Positions 6,783 to 13,515 of a stretch of 14,876 nt of DNA are shown piece after piece. Where the stretch lies: the NCBI GenBank assembly GCA_029861085.1, contig JAOUAE010000020.1, positions 1 through 14,876 on the forward strand. Reading direction: 5' to 3'. The position numbers were made by a program, and so were the translations under genes. Numbering within the stretch: the stretch's first letter is position 1; the number at the start of each line of letters is the position of its first letter. The stretch comes from Candidatus Nitrosopumilus sp. (GTDB lineage Archaea; Thermoproteota; Nitrososphaeria; Nitrososphaerales; Nitrosopumilaceae). Below the pieces are notes generated by a model that was not told the DNA's origin, did no database searches, and was given only the letters and a program-made list of their open reading frames with translations.

Positions 6783-7344
6783 ATTCTTTTTCGAATTCTA
6801 AAATTTTCTCTTCATATTGAAAAGTCTGTGCAATATCATCTAAGCCTTCTAATAGAATTTTTTTCTTGTAAGAGTCAATCTTAAAAGATATTTCTTCAGA
6901 GGAGGTTTTGATGATTTGATTTTCTAGATCCACCTCAATTACTCCAGTTTCATGTTGTAGTTTTTCCACAATTATTTGGTCTAGCATAATTGGTAAAACT
7001 CCATTTTTAAAGCAATTACTGAAAAAAATATCTGCAAATGAAGGTGCGATAATCACAGAAAAGCCATAATCAAGAAGAGCCCAAACAGCATGCTCACGAC
7101 TAGAACCACAGCCAAAATTGTCACCAGCAACAAGAATTTTTGAATTTTCATATTTTGAATCATTTAATACGAAATCAGGTTTTTTGTTCTCATTCTCATC
7201 ATATCTCCAATTAAAAAATAGAAACTTTCCAAATCCAGATTTTTGAACTAATTTTAAGAATTGTTTTGGAACTATCTGATCAGTATCCACATTTACCTTG
7301 TCAAGGGGGGTGACAATACTGGCTACTTTTTTGAAAGAGTCCAC
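6760..7344 (-). CDS. leuD: 3-isopropylmalate dehydratase small subunit, bacterial type
   Basis: A 194-residue swivelling-domain subunit close in layout to E. coli LeuD (201 aa): VTPLDKVNVDTDQIVPKQFL (11-30), GFGKFLFFNWRY, PDFVLND, the substrate-binding [16 protein letters not shown] (75-90), then DYGFSVIIAPSFADIFF. It completes the active site of the bacterial-type LeuC encoded directly upstream, converting 2-isopropylmalate to 3-isopropylmalate in leucine synthesis. The start is GTG at 7344. An ATG two bases earlier overlaps the leuC stop but is out of frame. The 3' end runs 23 nt into the convergent nucleotidyltransferase gene. Bacterial-type sequence in an archaeon suggests ancient acquisition. 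Confidence 0.93.
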   Translation of the reverse strand: MDSFKKVASIVTPLDKVNVDTDQIVPKQFLKLVQKSGFGKFLFFNWRYDENENKKPDFVLNDSKYENSKILVAGDNFGCGSSREHAVWALLDYGFSVIIAPSFADIFFSNCFKNGVLPIMLDQIIVEKLQHETGVIEVDLENQIIKTSSEEISFKIDSYKKKILLEGLDDIAQTFQYEEKILEFEKESKIPSVL

Positions 7345-7345
7345 A

Positions 7346-8761
7346 TTAACTCAAATCCATTTTTCTAACATCTACAAAATGCCCTTTAATAGCGGCAGCT
7401 GCTGCCATGACAGGGCTTACCAAATGAGTTCTGCCGCCAGTTCCCTGTCTGCCTTCAAAATTTCTATTGGAAGTACTTGCACATCTTTCACCAGGAGATA
7501 AAATATCAGGATTCATTCCAAGACACATACTACAACCAGCTTCTCTCCACTCAAAGTTTGCATTAATGAAAATTTTATCCAGACCCATTTCTTCAGCTTG
7601 TTTTTTTACCATTTGGGAACCAGGTACAACCATGGCACTAACATTTGATGAAATTTTTTGTCCTTTGATTACTTTGGATGCTTCAATAAGATCTTCAAGT
7701 CTAGCATTAGTGCACGAACCAATAAACACCCTATCAATTTTGATATCTTCAATAGCAGTTCCAGGTTCTAAAGCCATGTAATCAAGTGCCTTTTCAGCCC
7801 CTTTCTTTTGGTTGGAATCACCTTTTGAAAATTCATCTGGAAATGGGATTGATTCAGTAACATCACAAGTCATTCCTGGATTTGTTCCCCAGCTAACCTG
7901 AGGTGCAATATCATCAATGTGTAATGTAAATTGTTTTTCAAATTTTGCATCATTATCGGTTTTAAGATGATCTCTCCAAGAATCAACCAAAGTTTCATAA
8001 TTTTTTGGAGTATATTCCCTATCTCTAAGATAATCAAAGGTTTTTTCATCAGGTGCTATCAAACCTGCACGAGCCCCTGCCTCAATTGACATGTTACAAA
8101 TAGTCATTCTTTGTTCCATTGAAAGATCAGTTATTCCTTGGCCACGATATTCAAATACGGTGCCAGTGCCTCCTCCAGTGCCAATATTTTTGATAATGGA
8201 TAACACGATATCTTTGGCAGTTACGGCATGTGGATTTTTTCTTTTACCTTCAACTCTAATTTCAAAAGGAGTGGGTTTTTCAAGCCACATGGTTTGAGAT
8301 GCCAAAACATGCTCAACATCACTAGTTCCAATACCCAAGGCTAATGCCCCAAATGCTCCATGAGTAGATGTGTGACTATCACCACAAACTATTGTAGTTC
8401 CAGGCAATGTAATTCCTAATTGAGGGCCAATAACATGCACAATTCCCTGATTAGGATTATTGATATCAAATAACTTTATTCCAAAATCTTTACAGTTTTT
8501 TTCCAAGGTTTGGATTTGTACAGATGATGTTTGATCTAATATCGGAAGCGAACGATCAGTTGTTGGGACATTATGATCCATAGTAGCAATGGTAAGATCA
8601 GGTCGTCTAACTTTTCTATTGTTCATTCGTAACCCATCAAAAGCTTGTGGAGAAGTCACTTCATGAACAAGATGCCTATCGATATAGATTAGAGAAGGTC
8701 CATTTTGTTTTTCAACAACAGTGTGAGATTCCCAAATTTTTTCAAAAAGAGTTTTCCCCAT
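7346..8761 (-). CDS. leuC: 3-isopropylmalate dehydratase large subunit, bacterial type
   Basis: A 471-residue aconitase-family enzyme starting [15 protein letters not shown], close to the E. coli LeuC N-terminus. A longer frame to 8806 adds 15 residues that do not fit the family and overlaps the upstream gene, so ATG at 8761 is chosen. Landmarks: [25 protein letters not shown]-like [25 protein letters not shown], and the three 4Fe-4S ligands C350 ([10 protein letters not shown]), C410 and C413 ([10 protein letters not shown]). The substrate-binding [20 protein letters not shown] follows. It forms a heterodimer with the LeuD encoded immediately downstream. The start lies 1 nt after the stop of the archaeal-type small subunit, placing both isomerases in one operon. 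Length and motifs match bacterial LeuC (about 466 aa), not the shorter archaeal form. Confidence 0.95.
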   Translation of the reverse strand: MGKTLFEKIWESHTVVEKQNGPSLIYIDRHLVHEVTSPQAFDGLRMNNRKVRRPDLTIATMDHNVPTTDRSLPILDQTSSVQIQTLEKNCKDFGIKLFDINNPNQGIVHVIGPQLGITLPGTTIVCGDSHTSTHGAFGALALGIGTSDVEHVLASQTMWLEKPTPFEIRVEGKRKNPHAVTAKDIVLSIIKNIGTGGGTGTVFEYRGQGITDLSMEQRMTICNMSIEAGARAGLIAPDEKTFDYLRDREYTPKNYETLVDSWRDHLKTDNDAKFEKQFTLHIDDIAPQVSWGTNPGMTCDVTESIPFPDEFSKGDSNQKKGAEKALDYMALEPGTAIEDIKIDRVFIGSCTNARLEDLIEASKVIKGQKISSNVSAMVVPGSQMVKKQAEEMGLDKIFINANFEWREAGCSMCLGMNPDILSPGERCASTSNRNFEGRQGTGGRTHLVSPVMAAAAAIKGHFVDVRKMDLS

Positions 8762-8762
8762 T

Positions 8763-9254
8763 TTAATCCTGTTCGGGGTTATACTTGAATAATCCACCAG
8801 CAGCAATTATTTTTCCAATAATTTCTGAAAATGGTTTCATTTTGTATGTTTGATTTTTTGTAATATTTTTTATTTCATTTGAGGAGACATCGATTGTGAC
8901 TTCGTCACCGTCAGAAATACCATCATAAGCATCTTGTTCAATTTCAATAGGTAGCAAAAATGCACCATCAACCGAATTTCGATAAAATATTCTTGCAAAA
9001 GATAATGCAAGTACAGCTTTTATTCCAGAATGGGATAATGCTATTGGTGCATGTTCACGAGATGAACCGCAGCCAAAATTTTTACCAGACAAAATAAAAT
9101 CGCCTTCTTTTACTTTAGAATGAAAATCAGGATCCAACCCCTCCATTGCGTGTGTTGCAAGTTCTGCATAATCATGAACTTTAAGATATTGACCTGGAAT
9201 AATCACGTCAGTATCAACATTATCTTGTGCATATTTTATGATATTACCTTTCAT
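8763..9254 (-). CDS. Isopropylmalate isomerase / homoaconitase small subunit, archaeal type
   Basis: A 163-residue small subunit of the archaeal LeuD/HacB type: [20 protein letters not shown] (11-30), [20 protein letters not shown] (51-70), and [20 protein letters not shown]. It pairs with the archaeal-type large subunit encoded just upstream. The ATG at 9254 shares its A with that gene's TAA stop (TAATG), and GAGGG serves as ribosome site. In methanogens a short loop after the DTD...P motif influences choice between isopropylmalate and homocitrate-derived substrates; here the loop reads YLKV (23-26), which I cannot assign. Leucine synthesis, homoaconitase in LysW-type lysine synthesis, or both are possible. 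No gene symbol is given for that reason. Confidence 0.9.
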   Translation of the reverse strand: MKGNIIKYAQDNVDTDVIIPGQYLKVHDYAELATHAMEGLDPDFHSKVKEGDFILSGKNFGCGSSREHAPIALSHSGIKAVLALSFARIFYRNSVDGAFLLPIEIEQDAYDGISDGDEVTIDVSSNEIKNITKNQTYKMKPFSEIIGKIIAAGGLFKYNPEQD

Positions 9255-10522
9255 TACAAATCCCTCGGATCAGTGATTTTTCCAGTTACTGCAGAGGCTG
9301 CTGCTACTAATGGAGATGAAAGATAGGTTTGAGAGTCTACATGACCCATTCTACCTGGGAAATTCCTATTTGTGGTACTAATACAGATTTCATCTTTTGC
9401 TAAGACACCCATATGCGCTCCACAACAGGCTCCACACGTTGGAGGTCCAACAGTTGCACCAGCATCTAAGAAAATTTTCAATAATCCATTTTCCATAGCA
9501 CGTTGATAAATTGAAATTGCTGCAGGTAAAATTTCTGTTCTAATCTTTACTTTTCTTCCTTTGAGAACACTTGCAGCAGCTACCAAATCTTCGTATTTTG
9601 CACCAGTACAAGAACCAATGTATGATTTATCCAATTCTACAGAAGGAGCTTCTCTTACAACAGTTGTATTTTCAGGAGAAAATGGTTTTGCAACAATTGG
9701 TTCCATTTCAGAACTTTCAAATTCAAACATTTTAGCATATTCAGCATCATCATCGCCTTTTATCAAATTCATGTTGGTTGCTCCTCTTTGAGTAAGATAG
9801 TCAACTACTTTTTGATCTGGTTCTACAATACCATTCTTTGCTCCAGCTTCAGTAGTCATATTACATAATGTCAATCGACTTTCTACAGACATTTCATCAA
9901 CTCCACTACCACCAAATTGCATAGTTTGATATGCACCACCATCAGTTCCGATTTCACCAATAATTTTTAGAATCAAATCTTTTGCCATCACATGATCAGG
10001 TAATTTTCCATTTAGCTTAAAGTAATAAGTTTCTGGAACTTTGAACCAAATTTTTCCATTCAATAAAACATAAGCAATATCAGTATGTCCTAAACCACAA
10101 GCAAAAGCACCCAAGGCACCAGTTGTATTTGTATGAGAATCGCCACCAACATACACCTCACCTGGTAACACCATAGATTCTTCATGGGATATGGTATGAC
10201 AAATTCCATATTGTCCCATTCCATATTTGAAATGTTTTTCAATACCATAATTTTTTGTAAAATTTGATAATTTTACAATATTTTCAGCAGATACTTTTTC
10301 TGCCGAAGGAACAAAATGATCTTCAGCTACCCAAACTTTTGCAGGATCCCATAATTTATCAACAGATATTCCTTGTTTCTTTAATTTATCAAATACCTTA
10401 ATCACTCCCGGTCCTGAAACATCATGCATCATTACCTTGTCCACATTAGCAAAAACCACATCATCTGGGGAAACTGAAGATTTTCCAGCACCACGGGCAA
10501 GAATCTTCTCAGTTATATTCAT
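9254..10522 (-). CDS. Isopropylmalate isomerase / homoaconitase large subunit, archaeal type
   Basis: A 422-residue aconitase-family protein of the archaeal LeuC/HacA type. It begins MNITEKILARGAGKSSVSPD and contains VMMHDVSGPGVIKVFDKL, VGGDSHTNTTGALGAFACGL, the cluster ligands C305 (IGSCTGAKYEDL), C363 and C366 (GPPTCGACCGAHMG), and STTNRNFPGRMGHVDSQTYL near the end. With the adjacent small subunit it would dehydrate and rehydrate isopropylmalate or homocitrate-type acids. The ATG at 10522 is chosen over an in-frame TTG at 10528. A TATA-like CTTTTAATC on the minus strand (10545-10553) lies 27 nt upstream, matching a leaderless start there. It heads the four-gene operon that continues into bacterial-type leuC and leuD. 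Confidence 0.92.
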   Translation of the reverse strand: MNITEKILARGAGKSSVSPDDVVFANVDKVMMHDVSGPGVIKVFDKLKKQGISVDKLWDPAKVWVAEDHFVPSAEKVSAENIVKLSNFTKNYGIEKHFKYGMGQYGICHTISHEESMVLPGEVYVGGDSHTNTTGALGAFACGLGHTDIAYVLLNGKIWFKVPETYYFKLNGKLPDHVMAKDLILKIIGEIGTDGGAYQTMQFGGSGVDEMSVESRLTLCNMTTEAGAKNGIVEPDQKVVDYLTQRGATNMNLIKGDDDAEYAKMFEFESSEMEPIVAKPFSPENTTVVREAPSVELDKSYIGSCTGAKYEDLVAAASVLKGRKVKIRTEILPAAISIYQRAMENGLLKIFLDAGATVGPPTCGACCGAHMGVLAKDEICISTTNRNFPGRMGHVDSQTYLSSPLVAAASAVTGKITDPRDL

Positions 10523-10544
10523 ATTCAAAAAAGCTTGTTCTACA

Positions 10545-10553
10545 GATTAAAAG
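10545..10553 (-). promoter_or_regulatory. TATA-like box of the four-gene isomerase operon
   Basis: CTTTTAATC on the minus strand, centred 27 nt before the ATG at 10522. No further promoter of similar quality was noticed between the four genes, whose junctions are 1-nt overlaps or 1-nt gaps, so this likely drives all four. Confidence 0.55.
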
Positions 10554-10599
10554 CTTTTCAGAATCTTTTTGTTTGATATATGAAAACCCAATATCTGGG

Positions 10600-10900
10600 C
10601 CCCATATCGTAAAAAGACTCAAAAAAACTTACGTTTGACCTTCTTTTTGGAGGAGAATGATCTTGAGTGGACTTACATCAGACTAGAAAAGAAAAGGTCC
10701 ACTGAAGATCAAATAATCAATGAGACTCAGTTCATGTTACTCGGTACAAGGAGCAGGCCATATCCACATACAATGACAGAAACTTTCAAGGATCTCCGAG
10801 GATTTAGAGGCTTCTTTGTAGCTTGGAGGATATTCACTTCGTATTTTATGTCTGGACGTAAATGTGTGAAAAAGAAATCAGTTAAACAATTCTTTTTTTG
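10600..10900 (+). ncRNA. Candidate structured RNA in a GC-richer, hairpin-rich patch (unassigned)
   Basis: Nothing protein-like is recognised in 10554-10877. The patch is visibly richer in G and C than the flanking DNA and holds two consecutive strong stems: 10658-10672 with 10697-10711 (15-nt arms, one mismatch), and 10792-10800 with 10822-10831 (nine pairs, one G-U, one bulged G). A TATA-like TTTGATATATG at 10572-10582 would place a plus-strand start near 10604, and a run of seven T at 10893-10899 could end it, giving about 300 nt. I looked for RNase P RNA, SRP RNA and tRNA signatures and found none. Strand and boundaries are inferred. The alternative is a decayed gene or a mobile-element remnant. 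A 105-codon TTG frame across it has codon use unlike the neighbours. Confidence 0.3.
10658..10711. repeat. Long imperfect inverted repeat (15-nt arms, 24-nt loop)
   Basis: Arms TGATCTTGAGTGGAC (10658-10672) and GTCCACTGAAGATCA (10697-10711) are complementary at 14 of 15 positions, the single mismatch being G opposite G. The loop is A-rich (24 nt). It is too long to be expected by chance in this short intergenic stretch and would form a stable hairpin in either transcript strand. No T-run follows directly, so it is not a simple terminator. Confidence 0.8.
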
Positions 10901-11063
10901 CTTTAATATACAATGTAATTTCTACCGATATTATTATTCCAAAAAATGCTAAGCTGACAGTGTATAATAGGAAATTAAGAAGGAGGATAGATAGAGACAA
11001 ATATCATCTGAAAAATGGTGCCAGACCCTGCCATGAAAATCATAATTAGGACTTTTTGTTCAT
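10878..11063 (-). pseudogene. Possible decayed small membrane protein gene
   Basis: From the ATG at 11063 a 62-codon frame runs to TGA at 10878, interrupted by stops at codons 6, 8 and 20. From codon 22 (a TTG at 11000) 40 residues are open and strongly hydrophobic: LSILLLNFLLYTVSLAFFGI, then IISVEITLYIKAKKELFN, like one or two membrane segments with a charged C-terminal tail. A TATA-like CTATAAAAC (minus strand, 11086-11094) is centred exactly 27 nt before the ATG, which argues that this was once a gene. The TTG-initiated 40-residue piece could still be expressed. Against it: the opposite strand is also open in this stretch, so chance cannot be excluded. It is divergent from the intact small membrane protein gene at 11149. 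Confidence 0.35.
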
Positions 11064-11148
11064 GAGACAGTCAAATTGAAAATTTGTTTTATAGTTTACA
11101 CATAATTTCAACAGAACCCCTTATGAATAATGAATCATATTTTCTAAT

Positions 11149-11397
11149 ATGGTGAAAGATGAATCAGTAAATCTGTCTAAATCAAAGAGCCAATTTGGGA
11201 AGATAGGGCTTACAATTATGGTGATGGGTATGATAATTCTATATACGGACGGTATCAGACTAACTCAGACGGTTCCTGAAGGCTATCAATTTTATGAACA
11301 CCCCGAAATTCAAATCCCAATAATTGGAATTATAATTGCATTTTTTGGAACAGGTATTTTCATATATAATTTCAGTAAAGGAAGAAATGTAATTTAA
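11149..11397 (+). CDS. Small two-helix membrane protein, unknown function
   Basis: An 82-residue protein with a short charged N-terminus, a first hydrophobic helix at about 19-36 (KIGLTIMVMGMIILYTDGI), a polar loop of about 20 residues with QTVPEGYQFYEHPEIQI, a second hydrophobic helix at about 57-74 (IPIIGIIIAFFGTGIFIYNF), and a basic tail. I do not recognise the family. A TATA-like TTATGAATA at 11121-11129, preceded by a CCCC stretch, lies about 25 nt before the ATG, typical of a leaderless gene in this genome. Nothing else is co-transcribed with it; the next gene is convergent. Helix-loop-helix proteins of this kind are common lineage-specific genes in ammonia-oxidising archaea (inference). 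Confidence 0.7.
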   Translation: MVKDESVNLSKSKSQFGKIGLTIMVMGMIILYTDGIRLTQTVPEGYQFYEHPEIQIPIIGIIIAFFGTGIFIYNFSKGRNVI

Positions 11398-11466
11398 TTA
11401 ATACATGAAATTTCACTTTTAGAACATCCTGATTTGGATAATATCATCTTACATTATCAGTACGAA

Positions 11467-11667
11467 CTAATTTGTCAAAATTTTCTTTACATCTTCAAGA
11501 TATAACTTTCTAGTACTATTCACTAATTTCCATCTAAACGACATTTCTTTATCTAAAATTTCACATATTTTGCTAATTTCTGTACCTGATTCTAGTTCGT
11601 TTTTTGCAATATCTACTAATTCCTGCAGCCGTAGTTTTTTTCTCCAAGTTTGGACGCAATCAACCAT
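11467..11667 (-). CDS. Small hypothetical protein, helical, unknown
   Basis: A 66-residue charged protein, apparently all helical: RLQELVDIAKNELESGTEIS, KICEILDKEMSFRWKLVNST, then RKLYLEDVKKILTN. Amino-acid use (Lys, Glu, Leu, Ile) and AAA/GAA-type codons look like a genuine gene here. The ATG at 11667 has an AT-rich TATA-like stretch on the minus strand about 19-30 nt upstream (11686-11697). No metal-binding motif is present. The size and helix pattern would suit a small DNA- or protein-binding module, but nothing specific is recognised. The 69-nt gap to the convergent membrane-protein gene contains a short GATAAT/ATTATC inverted repeat that may help end transcripts. Confidence 0.6.
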   Translation of the reverse strand: MVDCVQTWRKKLRLQELVDIAKNELESGTEISKICEILDKEMSFRWKLVNSTRKLYLEDVKKILTN

Positions 11668-11759
11668 GAAATTTTTTTTAGATTAATAAACTAAAAGTGA
11701 TACTATCAAATCATTACAATCTAAATGAAATTATTATTAAATGTCTAGTATTCGTTTTT

Positions 11760-12014
11760 TCAAATATATCTTGATGCGGTTTCTGTAGTATACCAGTTAT
11801 GTTCTCTGTTAACTATGCTGTATTTTTTCTTGCGTACTTTTGCAACATGTCTTTCAAGTCAAACTTATTTTGTGAATACTATGTTACATAATTTGCAAGG
11901 AAATTTTTGAGACAATATATCATATTTTGAGTACGAGAGTCCTAAAAACTTCTAATCTTCTGTAACGTTTGAATTTCTCCTAGATGGTCTTACTGGAATG
12001 AACAAAATTGTCAT
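11760..12014 (-). pseudogene. Decayed small C2H2 zinc-finger protein gene
   Basis: From ATG at 12014 an 85-codon frame runs to TGA at 11760, broken by stops at codons 21 (TAG), 50 (TAA) and 52 (TGA). The opening MTILFIPVRPSRRNSNVTED is followed by KFLGLSYSKYDILSQKFPCK and then a zinc-finger core: C40-x2-C43, F47, L53, H56. The spacings C-x2-C-x3-F-x5-L-x2-H are exactly those of a classical finger. The second histidine, expected at H-x4-H, is R61, encoded CGC, one transition from CAC. A TATA-like TATTTTAAG (minus strand, 12035-12043) lies 25 nt before the ATG. Start, promoter, frame and finger spacing all survive, so this looks like a recently inactivated small DNA- or RNA-binding protein gene, a type common in thaumarchaea (inference). 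Confidence 0.6.
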
Positions 12015-12120
12015 AATATGGCTTGCAAAATTTGCTTAAAATACTAACGAATGAATCGTTCATACAAATCATCAGCGTTCAATAAATATTAAATTGTAAT
12101 AGAATTGTCAATTGGAACTC

Positions 12121-12384
12121 TCACCAAATTACCTGATTCGGTTTTGGTCTTAAGTTTCGGTTATCAAAAGTATAGTTTTCATATCACATATCTCCAAAGT
12201 CATGATTCAAACTATGTTTGATAATCTCAGGATACATGTATTTAATTTTAGTATCAGAATATACAGAAGTATGTCATGCTGCAAAGTAATCAGTACAATC
12301 TAGTATAATCGCGTCCAGATATTGTATTACAGTCACACTAGTTCCTTCATAATTATTAAATTTAACAACAAACGTATCAAATTT
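12121..12384 (-). pseudogene. Possible decayed reading frame, unidentified
   Basis: On the minus strand directly behind the 71-residue gene, a single frame carries 88 codons with only two internal TGA stops (near 12267 and 12186) before the final TGA at 12121. The pieces look protein-like: VVKFNNYEGTSVTVIQYLDA, then YSDTKIKYMYPEIIKHSLNH, then YENYTFDNRNLRPKPN. After a one-base shift another protein-like stretch, GNLVRVPIDNSITI, follows. No start codon is visible at its upstream end. The family is not recognised. In AT-rich noncoding DNA many more stops would be expected, so a dead gene is plausible, but chance is possible. The rest of 11668-12376 holds only the zinc-finger remnant and AT-rich DNA. 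Confidence 0.3.
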
Positions 12385-12592
12385 TTAATTTTCCTGTATC
12401 CAATCCATATTTTACTATGACAATTAACTCTTCAACAGTACAAGTTCTCAAAGAATCAGGTATAGAATCAGCCTCAAAAGATTGCAGAACACTCATTTTT
12501 TTTCTAACTATTATCTTAACAAGGCGAGGCACATTTTTATCAAATTTTGTATTAATGTGATCTAAAACTTCATCTACTTTCTTTTGTTCCAC
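12377..12592 (-). CDS. Small hypothetical protein, unknown
   Basis: A 71-residue, mainly helical, charged protein: KKVDEVLDHINTKFDKNVPR, LVKIIVRKKMSVLQSFEADS, ending ELIVIVKYGLDTGKLKI. Its family is not recognised. The start is GTG at 12592; an ATG five bases upstream is in another frame. A TATA-like CCTTTAACTCT on the minus strand (12613-12623) is centred about 26 nt upstream, fitting a leaderless transcript. It is divergent from cofE and its promoter region overlaps that of the longest possible cofE form. Behind it lies the decayed frame described at 12121-12384. Codon use resembles neighbouring genes, which supports it as real. Confidence 0.6.
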   Translation of the reverse strand: MEQKKVDEVLDHINTKFDKNVPRLVKIIVRKKMSVLQSFEADSIPDSLRTCTVEELIVIVKYGLDTGKLKI

Positions 12593-12689
12593 ACCATTAT
12601 TTTTTTAAAAATAGAGTTAAAGGTATCTCATGATTTATCAGAAACCCCATTTCATAACAATAAAAAAGAAAAAAAATATTCAAAATACG

Positions 12690-13466
12690 ATGCAATTAAC
12701 AGTTCTACCACTCTTAGCAGATAGAATGGAAGAAAAATTTAATATTTTTGAAATATTGTTAAAAACACTAGAAAAAAACAATGCAGAACTAGAAGAAGGA
12801 GATGTTTTAGTTATTTCAACAAAATATATCTCAAATTCACAAGGTAGAATCGTAAATCTAGAGAACATCAGAATTTCAGAGGAAGGTATGAATATTTCAA
12901 AAAAATTTCAATTAAAACCTGAAATTGCTGAGATCGTCATTAGAGAATCAGACAAGATTTTTGGTGGAATTGGAGGGTTTGTAATCACATCATCAGATAA
13001 CATAATGGCACCAAATGCGGGAATAGATAAATCAAATATTAAAAAAGGTAAAGCCATCCTATATCCAATAAATCCATATCTTACTGCAGAGCAAATTCGA
13101 AGAAAAATTTTCTTGAAATTATTTATTCATGTGGGAATAATTCTTGTAGACAGTAGACTAATGCCCGCAAGAATTGGCACATCAGGAATTGCAATTTCCT
13201 GTGCAGGAATAGAGCCAGTTTTAGATATGAGATCAAAAGAAGATCTAGATGGCAATTCATTAAAAGTTACATTTCAAGCAGTGGTAGACAATATTGCAAC
13301 AATCGCAAATTACAAGATGGGCGAAGGTGCTGAATTAAAACCATTTGCAATAGTAAGAAATTCAGATGCAAAACTCACAGATAGAAAAATCAGTTCAACA
13401 GAAATGGCAATATCCCCTGATCAATGTGTTTACGTGAGAGGTTTATCAAATCCTCCAAAAATATAG
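12690..13466 (+). CDS. cofE: Coenzyme F420-0:L-glutamate ligase (CofE-like)
   Basis: A 258-residue protein from the ATG at 12690 that matches CofE, which adds gamma-linked glutamates to F420-0 using GTP. Seen: EEGDVLVISTKYISNSQGRI near residue 40-60, the GFVITSSDNIMAPNAGIDKS segment (the family's PNAGID), the ILVDSRLMPARIGTSGIAIS motif (family DSxxxPxRxGTxGxAI), and a C-terminal NYKMGEGAELKPFAIVR. An in-frame ATG at 12630 would add 20 residues rich in Lys and Asn. The family N-terminus and the room needed for the divergent promoter favour 12690, but a TTTAAA-type box near 12604-12609 could serve 12630. Other F420 genes (cofC, cofD, fbiC-type) are not in the window. Thaumarchaea are known to make F420. 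Confidence 0.88.
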   Translation: MQLTVLPLLADRMEEKFNIFEILLKTLEKNNAELEEGDVLVISTKYISNSQGRIVNLENIRISEEGMNISKKFQLKPEIAEIVIRESDKIFGGIGGFVITSSDNIMAPNAGIDKSNIKKGKAILYPINPYLTAEQIRRKIFLKLFIHVGIILVDSRLMPARIGTSGIAISCAGIEPVLDMRSKEDLDGNSLKVTFQAVVDNIATIANYKMGEGAELKPFAIVRNSDAKLTDRKISSTEMAISPDQCVYVRGLSNPPKI

Positions 13467-13483
13467 CCTATGAATTGGTTCTG

Positions 13484-13493
13484 CTTTAAATAG
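13484..13493 (+). promoter_or_regulatory. TATA-like box for the putative tail-anchored protein gene
   Basis: CTTTAAATAG, centred 27-28 nt before the ATG at 13516, lies in the 49-nt gap after cofE. It supports independent, leaderless transcription of the downstream gene. Confidence 0.55.
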
Positions 13494-13515
13494 AGGAATT
13501 TGATGGGGAAAAACA

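Noticed and set aside
8762..8806. 15-residue N-terminal extension of bacterial-type LeuC
   Set aside because: It overlaps the upstream small-subunit gene, does not match the family, and the ATG at 8761 reproduces the usual LeuC N-terminus.
7467..9791. Several plus-strand frames opposite the isomerase genes
   Set aside because: All lie antisense to clearly conserved coding sequence and have low-quality, Ser/Pro/Ile-rich translations.
10591..10607. Near-palindrome around GGGCCC
   Set aside because: Only the central six bases and short AT flanks match; too weak for an operator call on its own.
10600..10900. RNase P RNA or SRP RNA
   Set aside because: The length would fit, but the conserved RNase P core sequences and the SRP domain IV loop signature were not found.
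10635..10952. 105-codon plus-strand frame starting with TTG
   Set aside because: Codon use (GAG, CTC, AGG, TTC) is unlike neighbouring genes, the C-terminal part is a T-rich run giving Phe/Tyr/Cys strings, there is no ribosome site or suitably spaced TATA box, and the stretch is better explained by hairpins or remnants. It could still be a foreign gene fragment.
12045..12064. Short palindromes around AACGAATGAATCGTTCAT
   Set aside because: Only 5-bp stems, overlapping each other; common by chance in AT-rich DNA and inside the remnant frames.
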